A stretch of 64,000 nt of DNA from Streptomyces sp. CB02959. GTDB lineage: Bacteria > Actinomycetota > Actinomycetes > Streptomycetales > Streptomycetaceae. The DNA lies in NCBI RefSeq assembly GCF_002803155.1, contig NZ_NNBP01000017.1, positions 124,001 through 188,000 on the forward strand, written 5' to 3'. The stretch's first letter is position 1, and every line of letters begins with the position of its first letter. The notes beneath the pieces are model-generated. The model was given only the letters and a program-made list of their open reading frames with translations. It did not search any database and was not told the origin of the DNA. This document shows positions 17,684 through 26,879 of this stretch, one piece after another. The position numbers were made by a program, and so were the translations under genes.

Positions 17684-18307
17684 ATGACGAGCACCGACCG
17701 CTACCTTGCGCGTGGCCCCCGGGTGGGTATCCGGCACTTCACCGCCGACGACCGGGAGGAGTTCACCGCGCTCAGCCGGCAGAGCGCCGATCTGCACCGT
17801 CCCTGGCTCTTCCCCCCGGACAGCGACGCCGCGTTCGACGGCTACCTGGCGCGACTCCAGGAACCCCTCCGCGAGGGCTTCCTGATCTGCGAGCACGACA
17901 GCGGCCGCATCGCGGGCTACCTCACCATCAACAACATCGTGCACGGCGCCTTCTGCAGCGGCGCCGTCGGCTACGGCGCCTTCGCACCCGCCGCCGGACG
18001 CGGCCTCATGAGCGAGGGCCTGCGCCTGGTGCTCCGCCACGCCTTCGGCCCCCTGGGCCTGCACCGCCTGGAGGCCAACATCCAGCCGTCCAACAAGCAG
18101 TCCATCTCCCTGGTCGAGCGCGCGGGCTTCCGCCTGGAGGGCTTCTCCCCGGACTTCCTCTTCGTCGACGGCGCCTGGCGCGATCACGAACGCTGGGCCA
18201 TCACCCGTGAGATGCTCCGGGCCGACGAGGAACACCGGACGGGCCGGGCGGACCAGGAGGGCAACTCGGCCGACCAGGACGTCCAGAGGGGCGGCGGGGC
18301 GGAATGA
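17684..18307 (+). CDS. GNAT (RimJ/RimL-like) N-acetyltransferase
   Basis: 207-aa acetyltransferase. The fold signatures are IRHFTADDREEFTAL, GYLTINNIVHGAFCSGAVGY, the acetyl-CoA loop AAGRGLMSEGLRLVLRHAF, and the late strand NKQSISLVERAGFRLEG. ATG 17684 lies 6 nt after a TACGAT -10 element (17672-17677) with TTGGTC 18 bp further upstream, so the message is probably leaderless. Its stop overlaps the VOC gene start by 4 nt. The substrate could be ribosomal-protein N-termini or an antibiotic-like amine. Confidence 0.88.
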   Translation: MTSTDRYLARGPRVGIRHFTADDREEFTALSRQSADLHRPWLFPPDSDAAFDGYLARLQEPLREGFLICEHDSGRIAGYLTINNIVHGAFCSGAVGYGAFAPAAGRGLMSEGLRLVLRHAFGPLGLHRLEANIQPSNKQSISLVERAGFRLEGFSPDFLFVDGAWRDHERWAITREMLRADEEHRTGRADQEGNSADQDVQRGGGAE

Positions 18308-18708
18308 ACGGTTCCCAGGACGCGGGGGACGTCGTCGTCCGACGCGCCGTACCGATCTTCCGGATCTTCGACGTGGCCAAGGCCCACGAGTTCTACGTCG
18401 ACTACCTCGGCTGCACCATGGACTGGGAACACCGCTTCGCACCCGGTACGCCGCTCTACACCCAGGTCTCCCGGAGCGGCCTGGCCCTCCACCTCTCGGA
18501 ACACCACGGCGACGCGACCCCCGGCTCCACGGTCTACGTCGAGTTGACGGGGGTGCGGGCACTGCACGCCGAACTGGCCGCCAAGGACTACCCGTACCTG
18601 CGGCCCGGCCTGGAGGAGGACGAGTTCGGCACCTGCCTCACCGTGACCGACCCCTTCGGCAACCGGATCCGCTTCAACGAGCCGCTCCCGGAGGAACCGG
18701 GGAACTGA
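18304..18708 (+). CDS. glyoxalase/bleomycin-resistance (VOC) family protein
   Basis: 134-aa VOC-fold protein. It shows paired beta-alpha-beta-beta-beta modules: AVPIFRIFDVAKAHEFYVDYLGC at the start, LALHLSEHHGD, and the terminal VTDPFGNRIRFNEP. The pattern resembles glyoxalase superfamily bleomycin-binding proteins, which often sequester rather than hydrolyse. It is translationally coupled to the GNAT gene by a 4-nt overlap, suggesting a small detoxification operon. No metal dependence can be stated. Confidence 0.9.
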   Translation: MNGSQDAGDVVVRRAVPIFRIFDVAKAHEFYVDYLGCTMDWEHRFAPGTPLYTQVSRSGLALHLSEHHGDATPGSTVYVELTGVRALHAELAAKDYPYLRPGLEEDEFGTCLTVTDPFGNRIRFNEPLPEEPGN

Positions 18709-18773
18709 CCCCGCCAACAGGAGACGCACCCGCACGCCCCGCAGCAACAGGCGACGCGCCGACGGGAGGGCCG

Positions 18774-19109
18774 CTACCGGCCCTTCCGGTTGATCTTCAT
18801 CGTGTCCATGTCGGTCGCGGTGGACCGCAGCTCCCGATAGCCCAGCCCCGCCGCCCGCAGCGCGCCCTCCGCCTTCTCCTCACCGAGCGCGGCGGCCATC
18901 TCCTCGCCGTACTCCGCGTCCGCGACGACGACGTAGCGGTAGCTGAACGCGTGCAGCGCGGCGTCGTAGGCCAGCGAGCCCTCGGCGGTGAACCGCATCT
19001 GCGCGAGCCCGTGGTCCTCCACCTCGGCGAGGAGCTTCGCCCGGGCCTCCTCCGTGAGGTGGTCCCACTTGCCGCGGACGATCACTCGGTAGGTGTGCTG
19101 CGTCGCCAT
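18774..19109 (-). CDS. DUF6204-like small protein
   Basis: 111-aa cytoplasmic protein with ferredoxin-like alternation of strands and helices (TYRVIVRGKWDHLTEEARAKLL, FSYRYVVVADAEYGEEM). It resembles the actinobacterial DUF6204 group, of unknown function. ATG 19109 is chosen for the GGAAG ribosome site 7 nt upstream; the longer frame has no start signal. It is divergent from the arginase-family gene with about 140 bp between starts. Confidence 0.7.
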   Translation of the reverse strand: MATQHTYRVIVRGKWDHLTEEARAKLLAEVEDHGLAQMRFTAEGSLAYDAALHAFSYRYVVVADAEYGEEMAAALGEEKAEGALRAAGLGYRELRSTATDMDTMKINRKGR

Positions 19110-19249
19110 CTCCAGCGCTTCCGTTCTGCTCGGCCGTACCCCGTGTGCAGCAGTAGAGGCTATGCGCTCACCACCCGCACCACCCGCGAATTTCGGTGCA
19201 ACCCCCTGCAACGACAGGCCGTTTGCATGCCGCCCGTTACGATCGCCGC

Positions 19250-20155
19250 ATGCGCCGGAACGTGCTGATCGATGCCCCTTCCAACCTCGGACTGCGACCG
19301 CCCGCACCCGGTGCGGTGCCCGGCTGCTACAAGCTCGCCGGAGCGCTGCGGGAACAGGGACTGCTGCGGCGGCTCGGGGCACTGGAGGGCGGGGTGGTGG
19401 TGCCGCCCCGCTACGGCCTGGGGGAGTGGCGCGAGGGGGACGGGGACTTCCACGCCCCGGCCATCGCCTCGTACAGTGCGCGGCTCGCCCGGCGCGTCCA
19501 GGGCCACGTGCGCAGCGGCGACTTCCCGGTCGTTCTCGGCGGCGACTGCAGCATCCTGCTCGGGGCGGTGCTCGCACTGCGGCGGTTGGGAAGGTACGGC
19601 GTCGCCTATCTGGACGGACACGGCGACTTCCGGCATCCGGGGAACACCGAAGTGTCCGGCCCCGTCGGCGCCGCCGCAGGCGAGGGCGTCGCACAGATCA
19701 CCGGCCGCGGCCAGACCGACCTGACCGACATCGAGGGGCTGCGCCCGTACGTCCGCGACGAGGACGTGTGCCTCCTGGGGGTCCGCGATGCGGACGAGGA
19801 CCAAGCGGAGCTGGCCCGGCTCGGCATCAGCTGCACCAACGTCGCCGAGATCCGGCGGCACGGCCCGGAAACGGTCGCGCGGAACGCGCTCCGGCACCTC
19901 CAGAACTCCCCACTGGACGGCTTCTGGATCCATCTCGACGCGGACGTGCTGGACCCCGCCGTCATGCCGGCGGTGGACAGCCCCGACCCCGACGGCCTGC
20001 TCACCGAGGAACTGCGGTCCCTGCTGGCCCCGTTGGCCGCCTCCCCGCGCTGCGTGGGCGTCACCGTGGCGATCTACGACCCGGACCGCGACCCCGACAG
20101 CTCCGGGGCGGTACTGCTGGCCGACCTCCTTGAGGGCGTCTTTGCGCAACCCTGA
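19250..20155 (+). CDS. arginase/agmatinase-family protein
   Basis: 301-aa ureohydrolase-fold protein. The metal-site motifs are LDGHGDF (Asp-x-His-x-Asp) and HLDADVLDP (two Asp ligands). The first motif, normally GGDHS, is GGDCS, so one manganese-ligand His is replaced by Cys. An arginase, agmatinase or formimidoglutamase activity is therefore likely but not certain. ATG 19250 is preceded by TACGAT at -12 to -7, suggesting leaderless translation. The next gene starts 109 bp downstream. Confidence 0.85.
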   Translation: MRRNVLIDAPSNLGLRPPAPGAVPGCYKLAGALREQGLLRRLGALEGGVVVPPRYGLGEWREGDGDFHAPAIASYSARLARRVQGHVRSGDFPVVLGGDCSILLGAVLALRRLGRYGVAYLDGHGDFRHPGNTEVSGPVGAAAGEGVAQITGRGQTDLTDIEGLRPYVRDEDVCLLGVRDADEDQAELARLGISCTNVAEIRRHGPETVARNALRHLQNSPLDGFWIHLDADVLDPAVMPAVDSPDPDGLLTEELRSLLAPLAASPRCVGVTVAIYDPDRDPDSSGAVLLADLLEGVFAQP

Positions 20156-20263
20156 CCCCACCTGGCCGGCAGGTGCCCTGTTCAGACGGGCCATCACGTT
20201 GTTCCATGGTCAACAGGGGGCCGCCGCAGCCGAGGCGGTCCGGTCCGACCTTGCGAGGCAGCC

Positions 20264-22303
20264 GTGGCCACGAGTGTGCGACGCACCACCCTGACCCTTC
20301 CCCTGGCCGCCCTCGGCCCGGACAACCCGCTGCCCGCACTGCACGACGCCGGCGACGTGCACCGCATCGAGATCCCCCAGGACACCGCCCTGCCCGCCGA
20401 CATGGCGCGGCAGATCGGCTGCCAACCACTGCGTTCGATCCAGCCCACCCGGATGCGGGACGGCTACGGCCGCGACCGCCGGCCCGCCGACCTCGACGCG
20501 CTGGTGATCGAGAACGACCGGCTGCGCGCCACCGTCCTGCCCGGGCTCGGCGGCCGCGTGTACTCCCTCCACCACAAGCCCACCGGCCGCGAACTCCTCT
20601 ACCGCAACCCGGTGTTGCAACCCGCCGCCTTCGCCCTCAACGGGGCGTGGTTCTCCGGCGGCATCGAGTGGAACATCGGCGCCACCGGGCACACCACCCT
20701 CGCGTGCGCCCCGCTGCACGCCGCCCGGGTGCCGGCCCCCGACGGCGGCGTGATGCTGCGGCTGTGGGAGTGGGAGCGGCTGCGCGATCTGCCGTTCCAG
20801 GTGGACCTGTGGCTGCCCGACGGCGCGGAGTTCCTCTACGTGGGCGTGCGGATCCGCAATCCGCACCACCACACCGTCCCGGTGTACTGGTGGTCCAACA
20901 CCGCCGTCCCCGAGGACGCCCACACCCGCGTCCTGGCCCCGGCCGAGGCGGCCTGGCACTTCGGATACGAACGCACCCTGCGCCGCGTTCCGGTACCGGA
21001 GTCCGACGGGGACGACCGCACCTACCCGCTGCGCAGCGGGTACCCCGCGGACTACTTCTACGACCTGCCCGAAGGCGCACGCCCCTGGATCGCCTCCCTG
21101 GACCGCGACGGTCATGGCCTGGTGCAGACCTCCACCGACGCCCTGCGCGGCCGCAAGCTCTTCCTGTGGGGGGCCGGGCGCGCCGGCCGCCGCTGGCAGC
21201 GGTGGCTCACCGAACCCGGCACGCCCGGCTACGCGGAGATCCAGGCGGGCCTGGCCCGCACCCAGCTGGAGCACGTCCCGCTTGACGCCGGCGGCGAGTT
21301 CACCTGGCTGGAGGCGTACGGGCCGCTGGCCGCCGACTCCGCCGCGGTGCACGGCGCGGACTGGGCCGCGGCGCGCGACGCCGTCGAAACCCGGCTGTCG
21401 ACGGTGCTGCCGCGGGCCGACATCGATGCCGCGTACGCCGCCTGGCTCCCGTACGCCGACCGGGACCCCAAGGAGCAACTGGCCACCGGCTCCGGCTGGG
21501 GCGCCCTCGAAGTGGCCCGCGCGGGCCTTGACCTCCCCGGCACGCCGTTCGACCCGGCCACCCTGGGCGCCGCGCAGCAGCCCTGGCTGACGCTGCTCCG
21601 GACGGGGGAACTGCCGGCCGCGGGCCCGGTCCCCGGACCGGCGCCGGTCTCCCCGGCCTGGCGCGACATCCTGGAATCCGCCCAGCCGGGACCGGCCGCC
21701 GAGTACCACCTCGGACTCGCCCAGTGGCACGCCGGGGACCGCGCCCAGGCCGTCCGCAGCTGGGAGCGCGCGCTGGCACACGGCGCCGGCTGCCTGCCGC
21801 TCTACTGCCTGGCCGTCGCCGAGTGCGCGGAGGGTGAGACGGCTCGCGCCGCCGACCGGTTCTCGGAAGCGTTCGCCTGCGCCTCCAGGTCGGCCGCGTC
21901 CGACGATCCGGCGACCGGCCGGGCTTGGCGGGAGATCCTGCCCGCCCTCGCCCGCACGGCGATTCCCCCGCTGCTCGCGGCGGGCCGGGCCGACGGTGCC
22001 GCCGCGATGCTGGCGGAACTTCCCCCGGGCAACCGCGCGGACGGCCGCTTCCGCCTGCTGGCGGCACAGGTCCTGCTCGCCCAGGGACAGCCGCGGGCGG
22101 CCCGCGAGATCTTCGATGCGGGCTTCGAGATCGCCGACCTACGGGAGGGCGCCGAGGAGCTGAGCGACACCTGGTACGCCATCGCCGAGCGGCTGGTGGC
22201 GGGGGACGGCCCGGTCACCGCGGAGAGCGCCGCGCGAGCCCGCACGGAGCATCCGCTGCCGGAGCGGTACGAGTTCCGGATGCGGCCGGTGGAGCCGGCG
22301 TAG
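20264..22303 (+). CDS. DUF5107-domain protein with C-terminal TPR-like region
   Basis: 679-aa cytoplasmic protein. The N-terminal 350 residues form a galactose-mutarotase-like beta-sandwich of the DUF5107 type (LRATVLPGLGGRVYSLHHKP, NGAWFSGGIEWNIGATGH). The C-terminal half is helical with TPR-like repeats (AAEYHLGLAQWHAGDRAQAV). Members often occur with carbohydrate-degradation genes; none is adjacent here. GTG 20264 follows GAGG. Catalytic role unproven; carbohydrate binding is inferred from the fold. Confidence 0.8.
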   Translation: MATSVRRTTLTLPLAALGPDNPLPALHDAGDVHRIEIPQDTALPADMARQIGCQPLRSIQPTRMRDGYGRDRRPADLDALVIENDRLRATVLPGLGGRVYSLHHKPTGRELLYRNPVLQPAAFALNGAWFSGGIEWNIGATGHTTLACAPLHAARVPAPDGGVMLRLWEWERLRDLPFQVDLWLPDGAEFLYVGVRIRNPHHHTVPVYWWSNTAVPEDAHTRVLAPAEAAWHFGYERTLRRVPVPESDGDDRTYPLRSGYPADYFYDLPEGARPWIASLDRDGHGLVQTSTDALRGRKLFLWGAGRAGRRWQRWLTEPGTPGYAEIQAGLARTQLEHVPLDAGGEFTWLEAYGPLAADSAAVHGADWAAARDAVETRLSTVLPRADIDAAYAAWLPYADRDPKEQLATGSGWGALEVARAGLDLPGTPFDPATLGAAQQPWLTLLRTGELPAAGPVPGPAPVSPAWRDILESAQPGPAAEYHLGLAQWHAGDRAQAVRSWERALAHGAGCLPLYCLAVAECAEGETARAADRFSEAFACASRSAASDDPATGRAWREILPALARTAIPPLLAAGRADGAAAMLAELPPGNRADGRFRLLAAQVLLAQGQPRAAREIFDAGFEIADLREGAEELSDTWYAIAERLVAGDGPVTAESAARARTEHPLPERYEFRMRPVEPA

Positions 22304-22359
22304 CGGGCGCGGCGCGGGCCGCCCGGCCCGCGCCGACACTGCTCGCTGCGTGCCGCGCA

Positions 22360-22379
22360 CAACTGGCATATGCCAGTTG
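22360..22379. promoter_or_regulatory. 20-bp perfect palindrome
   Basis: CAACTGGCAT/ATGCCAGTTG is a perfect 20-bp inverted repeat 54 bp upstream of the oxidoreductase ATG. It has the size and symmetry of a TetR/HxlR-type operator. No divergent regulator gene is present. Confidence 0.6.
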
Positions 22380-22433
22380 GAAAAGATCGCAGAGACGCGG
22401 AATCCCCGCGGATCGTCACGCGTTGTGACGGTC

Positions 22434-23355
22434 ATGAAAGCAATCACCACGAACAGTTACGGCGGCCCCGAAGTTCTCACGTACTCCGAGCAGCCCGACC
22501 CCAAAGTCGGACCCGACTCGGTGCTGATCCGGGTGAAGGCCGCCGGCGTCAATCCGGTCGACTGGAAAATCGTCGCGGGCTATCTGGACGGCATCATGCA
22601 CGTCCACTTCCCCCTCATCCCCGGCTGGGATGTCGCGGGGGTGGTCGAAGCGGTGGGCGCCGACGCCACCGAGTACGCGGTCGGCGACGAGGTCATCGGC
22701 TACGTCCGCAAGGACGAGGTGCAACACGGCACCTACGCCGAACTCGTCGCCGCACCCGTGCGCACCCTGGCCCGCAAACCCGACTCGCTCAGCTGGCAGC
22801 AGGCCACCGAGCCTGCCCCTGGCCGGACTGACGGCCTATCAGTCGCTCAAGCGGGCCCGGACCAGGGCGGGCGACCTGGTGCTGGTGCACGCCGCCGCCG
22901 GCGGAGTCGGCTCCCTGGCCGTCCAGATCGCGGTCGCCGAAGGGGCCCGCGTGATCGGCACGGCCAGCGAGCGCAACCACGACTTCCTGAGATCCCTGGG
23001 CGCCGAACCGGTGACCTACGGCGACGGGCTCGCGGACCGGATCCGGACCCTGGCGCCCGAAGGCGTCGACGTCGCCCTGGACTTCGTCGGCGGCGGCGCC
23101 GTGGACGTCTCGCAGGAGGTGCTCAAGGACCGCAGTCGTGTGGTGTCGATCGCCGACGGCGAGGTCCGGGCCAAGGGCGGCCACATGGTGTGGGTCAGAC
23201 CGGACAGCGCCGACCTGACCGCACTGGCCATCCTCGCGGACGCGGGAAAGCTGACCGTGCCGGTCGTCGCGGCGCTCCCCCTGCGAGAAGCCGCCGAGGC
23301 GTTCCGCCTCAGCATGGCCGGCCGCACCCGAGGCAAGATCATCCTGGAGGTGTGA
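22434..23355 (+). pseudogene. NADP-dependent quinone oxidoreductase (zinc-type MDR), frameshifted
   Basis: Would encode a 306-aa medium-chain reductase. The GroES-like half (MKAITTNSYGGPEVL, AAGVNPVDWKI, PGWDVAGVVEAVG) is in frame from ATG 22434 up to LSWQQAT. The NADP-binding half (LPLAGLTAYQSL, VLVHAAAGGVGSLAVQIA, LRSLGAEPVTY, GKIILEV) continues in another frame to 23355. A single extra base in the CCGAGCC run near 22808-22812 accounts for the break; removing one G restores QQATSLPLAGL. It is either a recently inactivated gene or a sequence error. Confidence 0.85.
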
Positions 23356-23502
23356 CCACCGTGGAGGTGACGGGAAGCACCGCGCCGTGCGCGACGACAC
23401 TCGGGTGTGGTGCCAGCGGCGTAGCGGCAGTCGAGTCCGCCGGCGGGCAACATCCCCGCAGCCCGGACTTTCGAACTTGCCTCTATGTAGCTGGTGTTGG
23501 AC

Positions 23503-23856
23503 CTAGGAGGCCGCGTTGCGGTCGACGTACTCGAAGACCGAACCGTCGGGGTGGCGGGCGATCAGATTGCGGCCGATGGGGGTGGCCAGTGGCCCGGCGA
23601 TGATGTCCGCGCCGACCGCGGTGAGGTCGGCCACCGCCTCGTCGACGTCCTTCACGGCGATGGTCGCGGCGATCTTCCGCAGCACCGACAGCTCCGCCTC
23701 GGGGCCGCTCATCAGGAAGAAGCATCCGACCGCCGCGACCGCCACCCCGCCGCGCTGGAAGCGGATCGCCTCGGCACCGGTCAGCCGTTCGTAGACCTTG
23801 ACCGCGGCATCGAGGTCGCCGACACATACCCGAAGTGAGGTCCCCAGAATGTCCAT
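23503..23856 (-). CDS. VOC family protein
   Basis: 117-aa glyoxalase-like protein (LRVCVGDLDAAVKVYERLTG, FFLMSGPEAEL, LIARHPDGSVFEYVDRN). ATG 23856 is the only start giving the typical VOC N-terminus. It is convergent with the broken oxidoreductase and downstream, in the same direction, of the methyltransferase (114 bp gap). Substrate unknown. Confidence 0.88.
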   Translation of the reverse strand: MDILGTSLRVCVGDLDAAVKVYERLTGAEAIRFQRGGVAVAAVGCFFLMSGPEAELSVLRKIAATIAVKDVDEAVADLTAVGADIIAGPLATPIGRNLIARHPDGSVFEYVDRNAAS

Positions 23857-23969
23857 GAGAAACAGCCTAGTTGGGCTCCCCGCGGCTGCGCGAACCCTGG
23901 ATGACGGTGTGACCGTGGTGTGCCCGCGCGATGGAGGCGGGGTGACAGAAATGCCGAACTGACGCGACG

Positions 23970-24785
23970 TCACACCCGGCACAGGATCTCGCCGTGCAGC
24001 ATGGCGAACCAGCCGTCCTCCTGGGCTCCCCACTCCCGCCACGCCGCGGCGATGCGGTTCAGGTCGTCCGTGGTGGCATGTCCGCCGTCGACCGCGATCT
24101 TGGCGTAGGAGGAGCCGGTAGTGCGGTCCGCCCACAGCTCGGACCACCAGGCCCGCTCCTCCGGGGTCTGGTAACACCAGGCGCCGGCGGTCGCGGTGAT
24201 GTTCTCCGGCGGGAAGCCGGCCTGGCGCGCCCAGGCGTGCAGCTTGCGTCCGGCGTCCGGTTCGCCGCCGTTGGCGCGGGCCACTCGGTGGTACAGGTCC
24301 AGCCAGTCGGCCATCCCCTCGACCTCCGGGTACCAGGTCATGGTTGCGTAGTCCGAATCGCGGACGGCGACGATGCCGCCAGGCTTGGTGACGCGACGCA
24401 TCTCGCGCAGAGCCTGGACGGGATCGCCTACGTGCTGCAGGACTTGGTGGGCGTGGGTCACGCAGAAGGTGTCATCGGGGAAGTCCAGTGCGTGGACATC
24501 GCCGACCGTGAAGTGGACGTTCTCCACTCCGCGGGCGGCGGCCGTGGCGCGGGCCTGGTCCAGTACGGCGGGTGCGTGCTCCAGGCCGGTGACCTGGCCG
24601 TCCGGCACCAGGGTGGCCAGGTCGGCGGTGATGGTGCCGGGGCCGCAGCCGATGTCCAGGATCTGCATGTGGGGCAGCAGTGAATCCAGCAGGTATCCGG
24701 CCGAGTTGGCTGCGGTGCGCCAGGTGTGAGAGCGCAGTACGGACTCGTGGTGGCCGTGGGTGTATACGGCGGATTCCTGTGGCAT
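23970..24785 (-). CDS. class I SAM-dependent methyltransferase
   Basis: 271-aa methyltransferase of the UbiE/MenG-like type 11 group. Motif I ILDIGCGPGTIT, the acidic motif GLEHAP, motif IV DFPDDTFCVTHAHQVLQHV and post-motif VTKPGGIVAVRDSDY are present. The C-terminal cap (WYPEVEGMADWLDLYHRVA) resembles small-molecule O/C-methyltransferases. ATG 24785 follows AAGGAG. Substrate cannot be assigned. Confidence 0.9.
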   Translation of the reverse strand: MPQESAVYTHGHHESVLRSHTWRTAANSAGYLLDSLLPHMQILDIGCGPGTITADLATLVPDGQVTGLEHAPAVLDQARATAAARGVENVHFTVGDVHALDFPDDTFCVTHAHQVLQHVGDPVQALREMRRVTKPGGIVAVRDSDYATMTWYPEVEGMADWLDLYHRVARANGGEPDAGRKLHAWARQAGFPPENITATAGAWCYQTPEERAWWSELWADRTTGSSYAKIAVDGGHATTDDLNRIAAAWREWGAQEDGWFAMLHGEILCRV

Positions 24786-25047
24786 GAGTCGGCTCCTTCG
24801 TGGACATCGGGGGCTGTCGCGCGAGGTCATGACGGGCCGTGGCCGGGTGCGGATGCCCTGCGGTGTGCTGCCCTCACACCGTACGCGGCTGTCTCGTATT
24901 GCGAGAGATGCGTCTTGCGATGTGGACGGAGAGGGGGGTGGGTGGATGAGTGTGGCTGGTTGGGCTGGCTGGGGTGGGAGGGTGGGAGGGGGGCGGGGGC
25001 GGGGGGGCTTGGACGATGAGGCGGGATTCGTGTTGGAGATGGGGTGG

Positions 25048-26535
25048 TCAGGTGGGGAGGAGGCGGTAGACGGTCAGGGCTTCGTTCTTCTTTTCCAAAG
25101 TCAACTTGCCTGTGGCTGTGGTGACTTCGCCGTCGTAGGCGAGTGGGGTGCCGTTCGGGAGGCCGCTGATGCGCAGTCGGGGCAGGCGGGCCTCGCCCAG
25201 GACCGGGGAGCTGCGCGGGGTGCCCAGGAGGGCGGCGGCGAGGAGTCGGGTGCGGGCCAGTCGGCCGCCGTGCACCACCCGAACGTCGAGTACGCCGTCG
25301 GCGAGGTCGTGCCGGCGTACGGGAGCCGTGCCCAGGCCGCGGTACTGGCAGTTGCCGACGAACAGCAGCCAGACGGTGCGCCGTTCACCGTTGATCTCCA
25401 TGCTCAGTGGTGCGGCGGAGCGCAGTACTTCCCAGGCGGCGAGGATCCCGGCGGGCCAGGCACCGATCCGGTGCGCCCACCGCTCCCGGATCCGTACCAG
25501 CTCGGGATAGGCGCCGATGGAGAAGGTGTTGAGGAAGTACTGGCCCTCCTGGTGCGGTTCGGCCCGGAAGCGTGCCAGGTCCACGGCGACGGCCTCACCG
25601 CTTTCCACGGCGTGTGCCGCGTCTGCGTAGGTCTCGATGCCCAGGTCGTAGGCGAAGTGGTTGAGGGTGCCGCCCGGCAGGACCGCGAGCGGCAGGCCGT
25701 GCCGGGCGGCGACCGAGGCCGCCGCGTTCACGGTGCCGTCACCGCCGAGTACGCCCAGCGCACCGCCCTGCGACCTGGCCTGCTCCGCCGCTTCCTCCAG
25801 CGCCTTGTCCAGGGGCGGGCTGTCCGGATCGCCGCAGACCACCACCTCGGCGTGCGGGAGTACCCCGTGCACCTCCGCGGCCCGGTCGGGGCGTGGGCCC
25901 GAGCGTTGTCCGGAGCCGGCGTTCGCCACCACGAACAGCCCCTGTCCGCCGGGCAGTGCGGGGGCCTCGGCGCGCGGCCGGGCCGGCGGGGCCAGTTGGG
26001 CGCGGGTCGGCGCGAGACCGCGGACCGCGAACGCCGCGCCCACGCCGAGCGCGGCGCCCGCCAACACATCGCCCGGATAGTGGACGCCCGTATAGACCCG
26101 GGAGAACGCCACGGAGGCGGCGAGCGGGGCGAGAGCCAGACCCCACCACTTGTTCTCGAAGGCGACACCGGTGACGAAGGCGGCCGCCGAGGCCGCGTGC
26201 CCGGACGGGAAGGAGGAGGTGAAGGGTTGGCGGCCGAGCCGCCGCATCACCGGGACAGCGTCCAGCAGCGGCCTGGAGCGGCGCACGGAGCGCTTGCCGA
26301 GGGTGTTCACCGTCGCGGAGGCCACGGCCAACGAGGCCACGCCGCGCAGCGCGGCCCGGCGCGCGGGTCGCCCGCCGAGGGCTGCCGCTCCGGCCGCGAC
26401 GCCGAACCACAGGAGCCCGTGATCGGCGCCTCGGGTCAGCCGGGGCAGTACGCGCTGGGCGCCGGGCCACTCGCGTGCGGCGATCCGGCCGAAGGCCCAC
26501 CGGTCGAGGTTGGTGAGGAGCGTTCGCGTTCGCAT
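25048..26535 (-). CDS. PAP2-diacylglycerol kinase fusion protein
   Basis: 495-aa membrane protein joining two lipid enzymes. Residues 1-190 are a PAP2 phosphatase with hydrophobic helices and the motifs KRSVRRSRP, FPSGHAA and SRVYTGVHYPGDV. Residues 200-495 are a DAGK-cat/NAD-kinase-like lipid kinase (LGGDGTVNAAA, PGGTLNHFAYDLG, YDGEVTT). A single chain can thus both remove and add phosphate on phosphatidic acid/diacylglycerol-type or polyprenyl lipids. Such fusions are known in actinomycetes. ATG 26535 begins with the basic MRTRTLL segment. Confidence 0.9.
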   Translation of the reverse strand: MRTRTLLTNLDRWAFGRIAAREWPGAQRVLPRLTRGADHGLLWFGVAAGAAALGGRPARRAALRGVASLAVASATVNTLGKRSVRRSRPLLDAVPVMRRLGRQPFTSSFPSGHAASAAAFVTGVAFENKWWGLALAPLAASVAFSRVYTGVHYPGDVLAGAALGVGAAFAVRGLAPTRAQLAPPARPRAEAPALPGGQGLFVVANAGSGQRSGPRPDRAAEVHGVLPHAEVVVCGDPDSPPLDKALEEAAEQARSQGGALGVLGGDGTVNAAASVAARHGLPLAVLPGGTLNHFAYDLGIETYADAAHAVESGEAVAVDLARFRAEPHQEGQYFLNTFSIGAYPELVRIRERWAHRIGAWPAGILAAWEVLRSAAPLSMEINGERRTVWLLFVGNCQYRGLGTAPVRRHDLADGVLDVRVVHGGRLARTRLLAAALLGTPRSSPVLGEARLPRLRISGLPNGTPLAYDGEVTTATGKLTLEKKNEALTVYRLLPT

Positions 26536-26879
26536 GGGTCACCTGTACCCGCGGATGGGCGGGGCAGGCCCGGGCACCTGATGGGGCGTGGCGGGGCGGG
26601 CTGTTGGTCCGGGTTCCGGTTTGGGTTTCGGGGGTGTGTTCATCTGCGCGGATATGCGCGTGCGTGAATGTGCGCATGAGTGGGGTGCGGTGGGGGCGGG
26701 GTGGATGACCCTTGCCTGGACCGTGTTGCCGATGCGGGAGAAGGGATGAGGGATATGAGGGATGAAGGATGAGGGATGAGGGATGAGGGATCTGAGAGAT
26801 GAGGGGCGGGGCGGCGATGGATGAGCGGGGGGCGGCTGTGAATGGGGCGTGGGGCGGCGCGGGAGGGGCGGATGCGCGG
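26536..26879. other. intergenic region with 7-bp repeats
   Basis: About 344 bp between divergent genes. 26742-26806 is a degenerate tandem of AGGGATG (about eight units, some 8-9 bp). The remaining sequence is GC-rich without clear genes. Confidence 0.5.
26742..26806. repeat. degenerate AGGGATG microsatellite
   Basis: Seven-base units with a few insertions (AGGGATATG, AAGGATG). It is placed just upstream of the GNAT coding region, so copy changes could alter its promoter or leader. Confidence 0.8.

Noticed and set aside
26799..26879. Extended N-terminus of the GNAT protein
   Set aside because: It is encoded partly by the microsatellite border and has Gly/Ala/Arg low-complexity sequence; ATG 26880 gives the family N-terminus.
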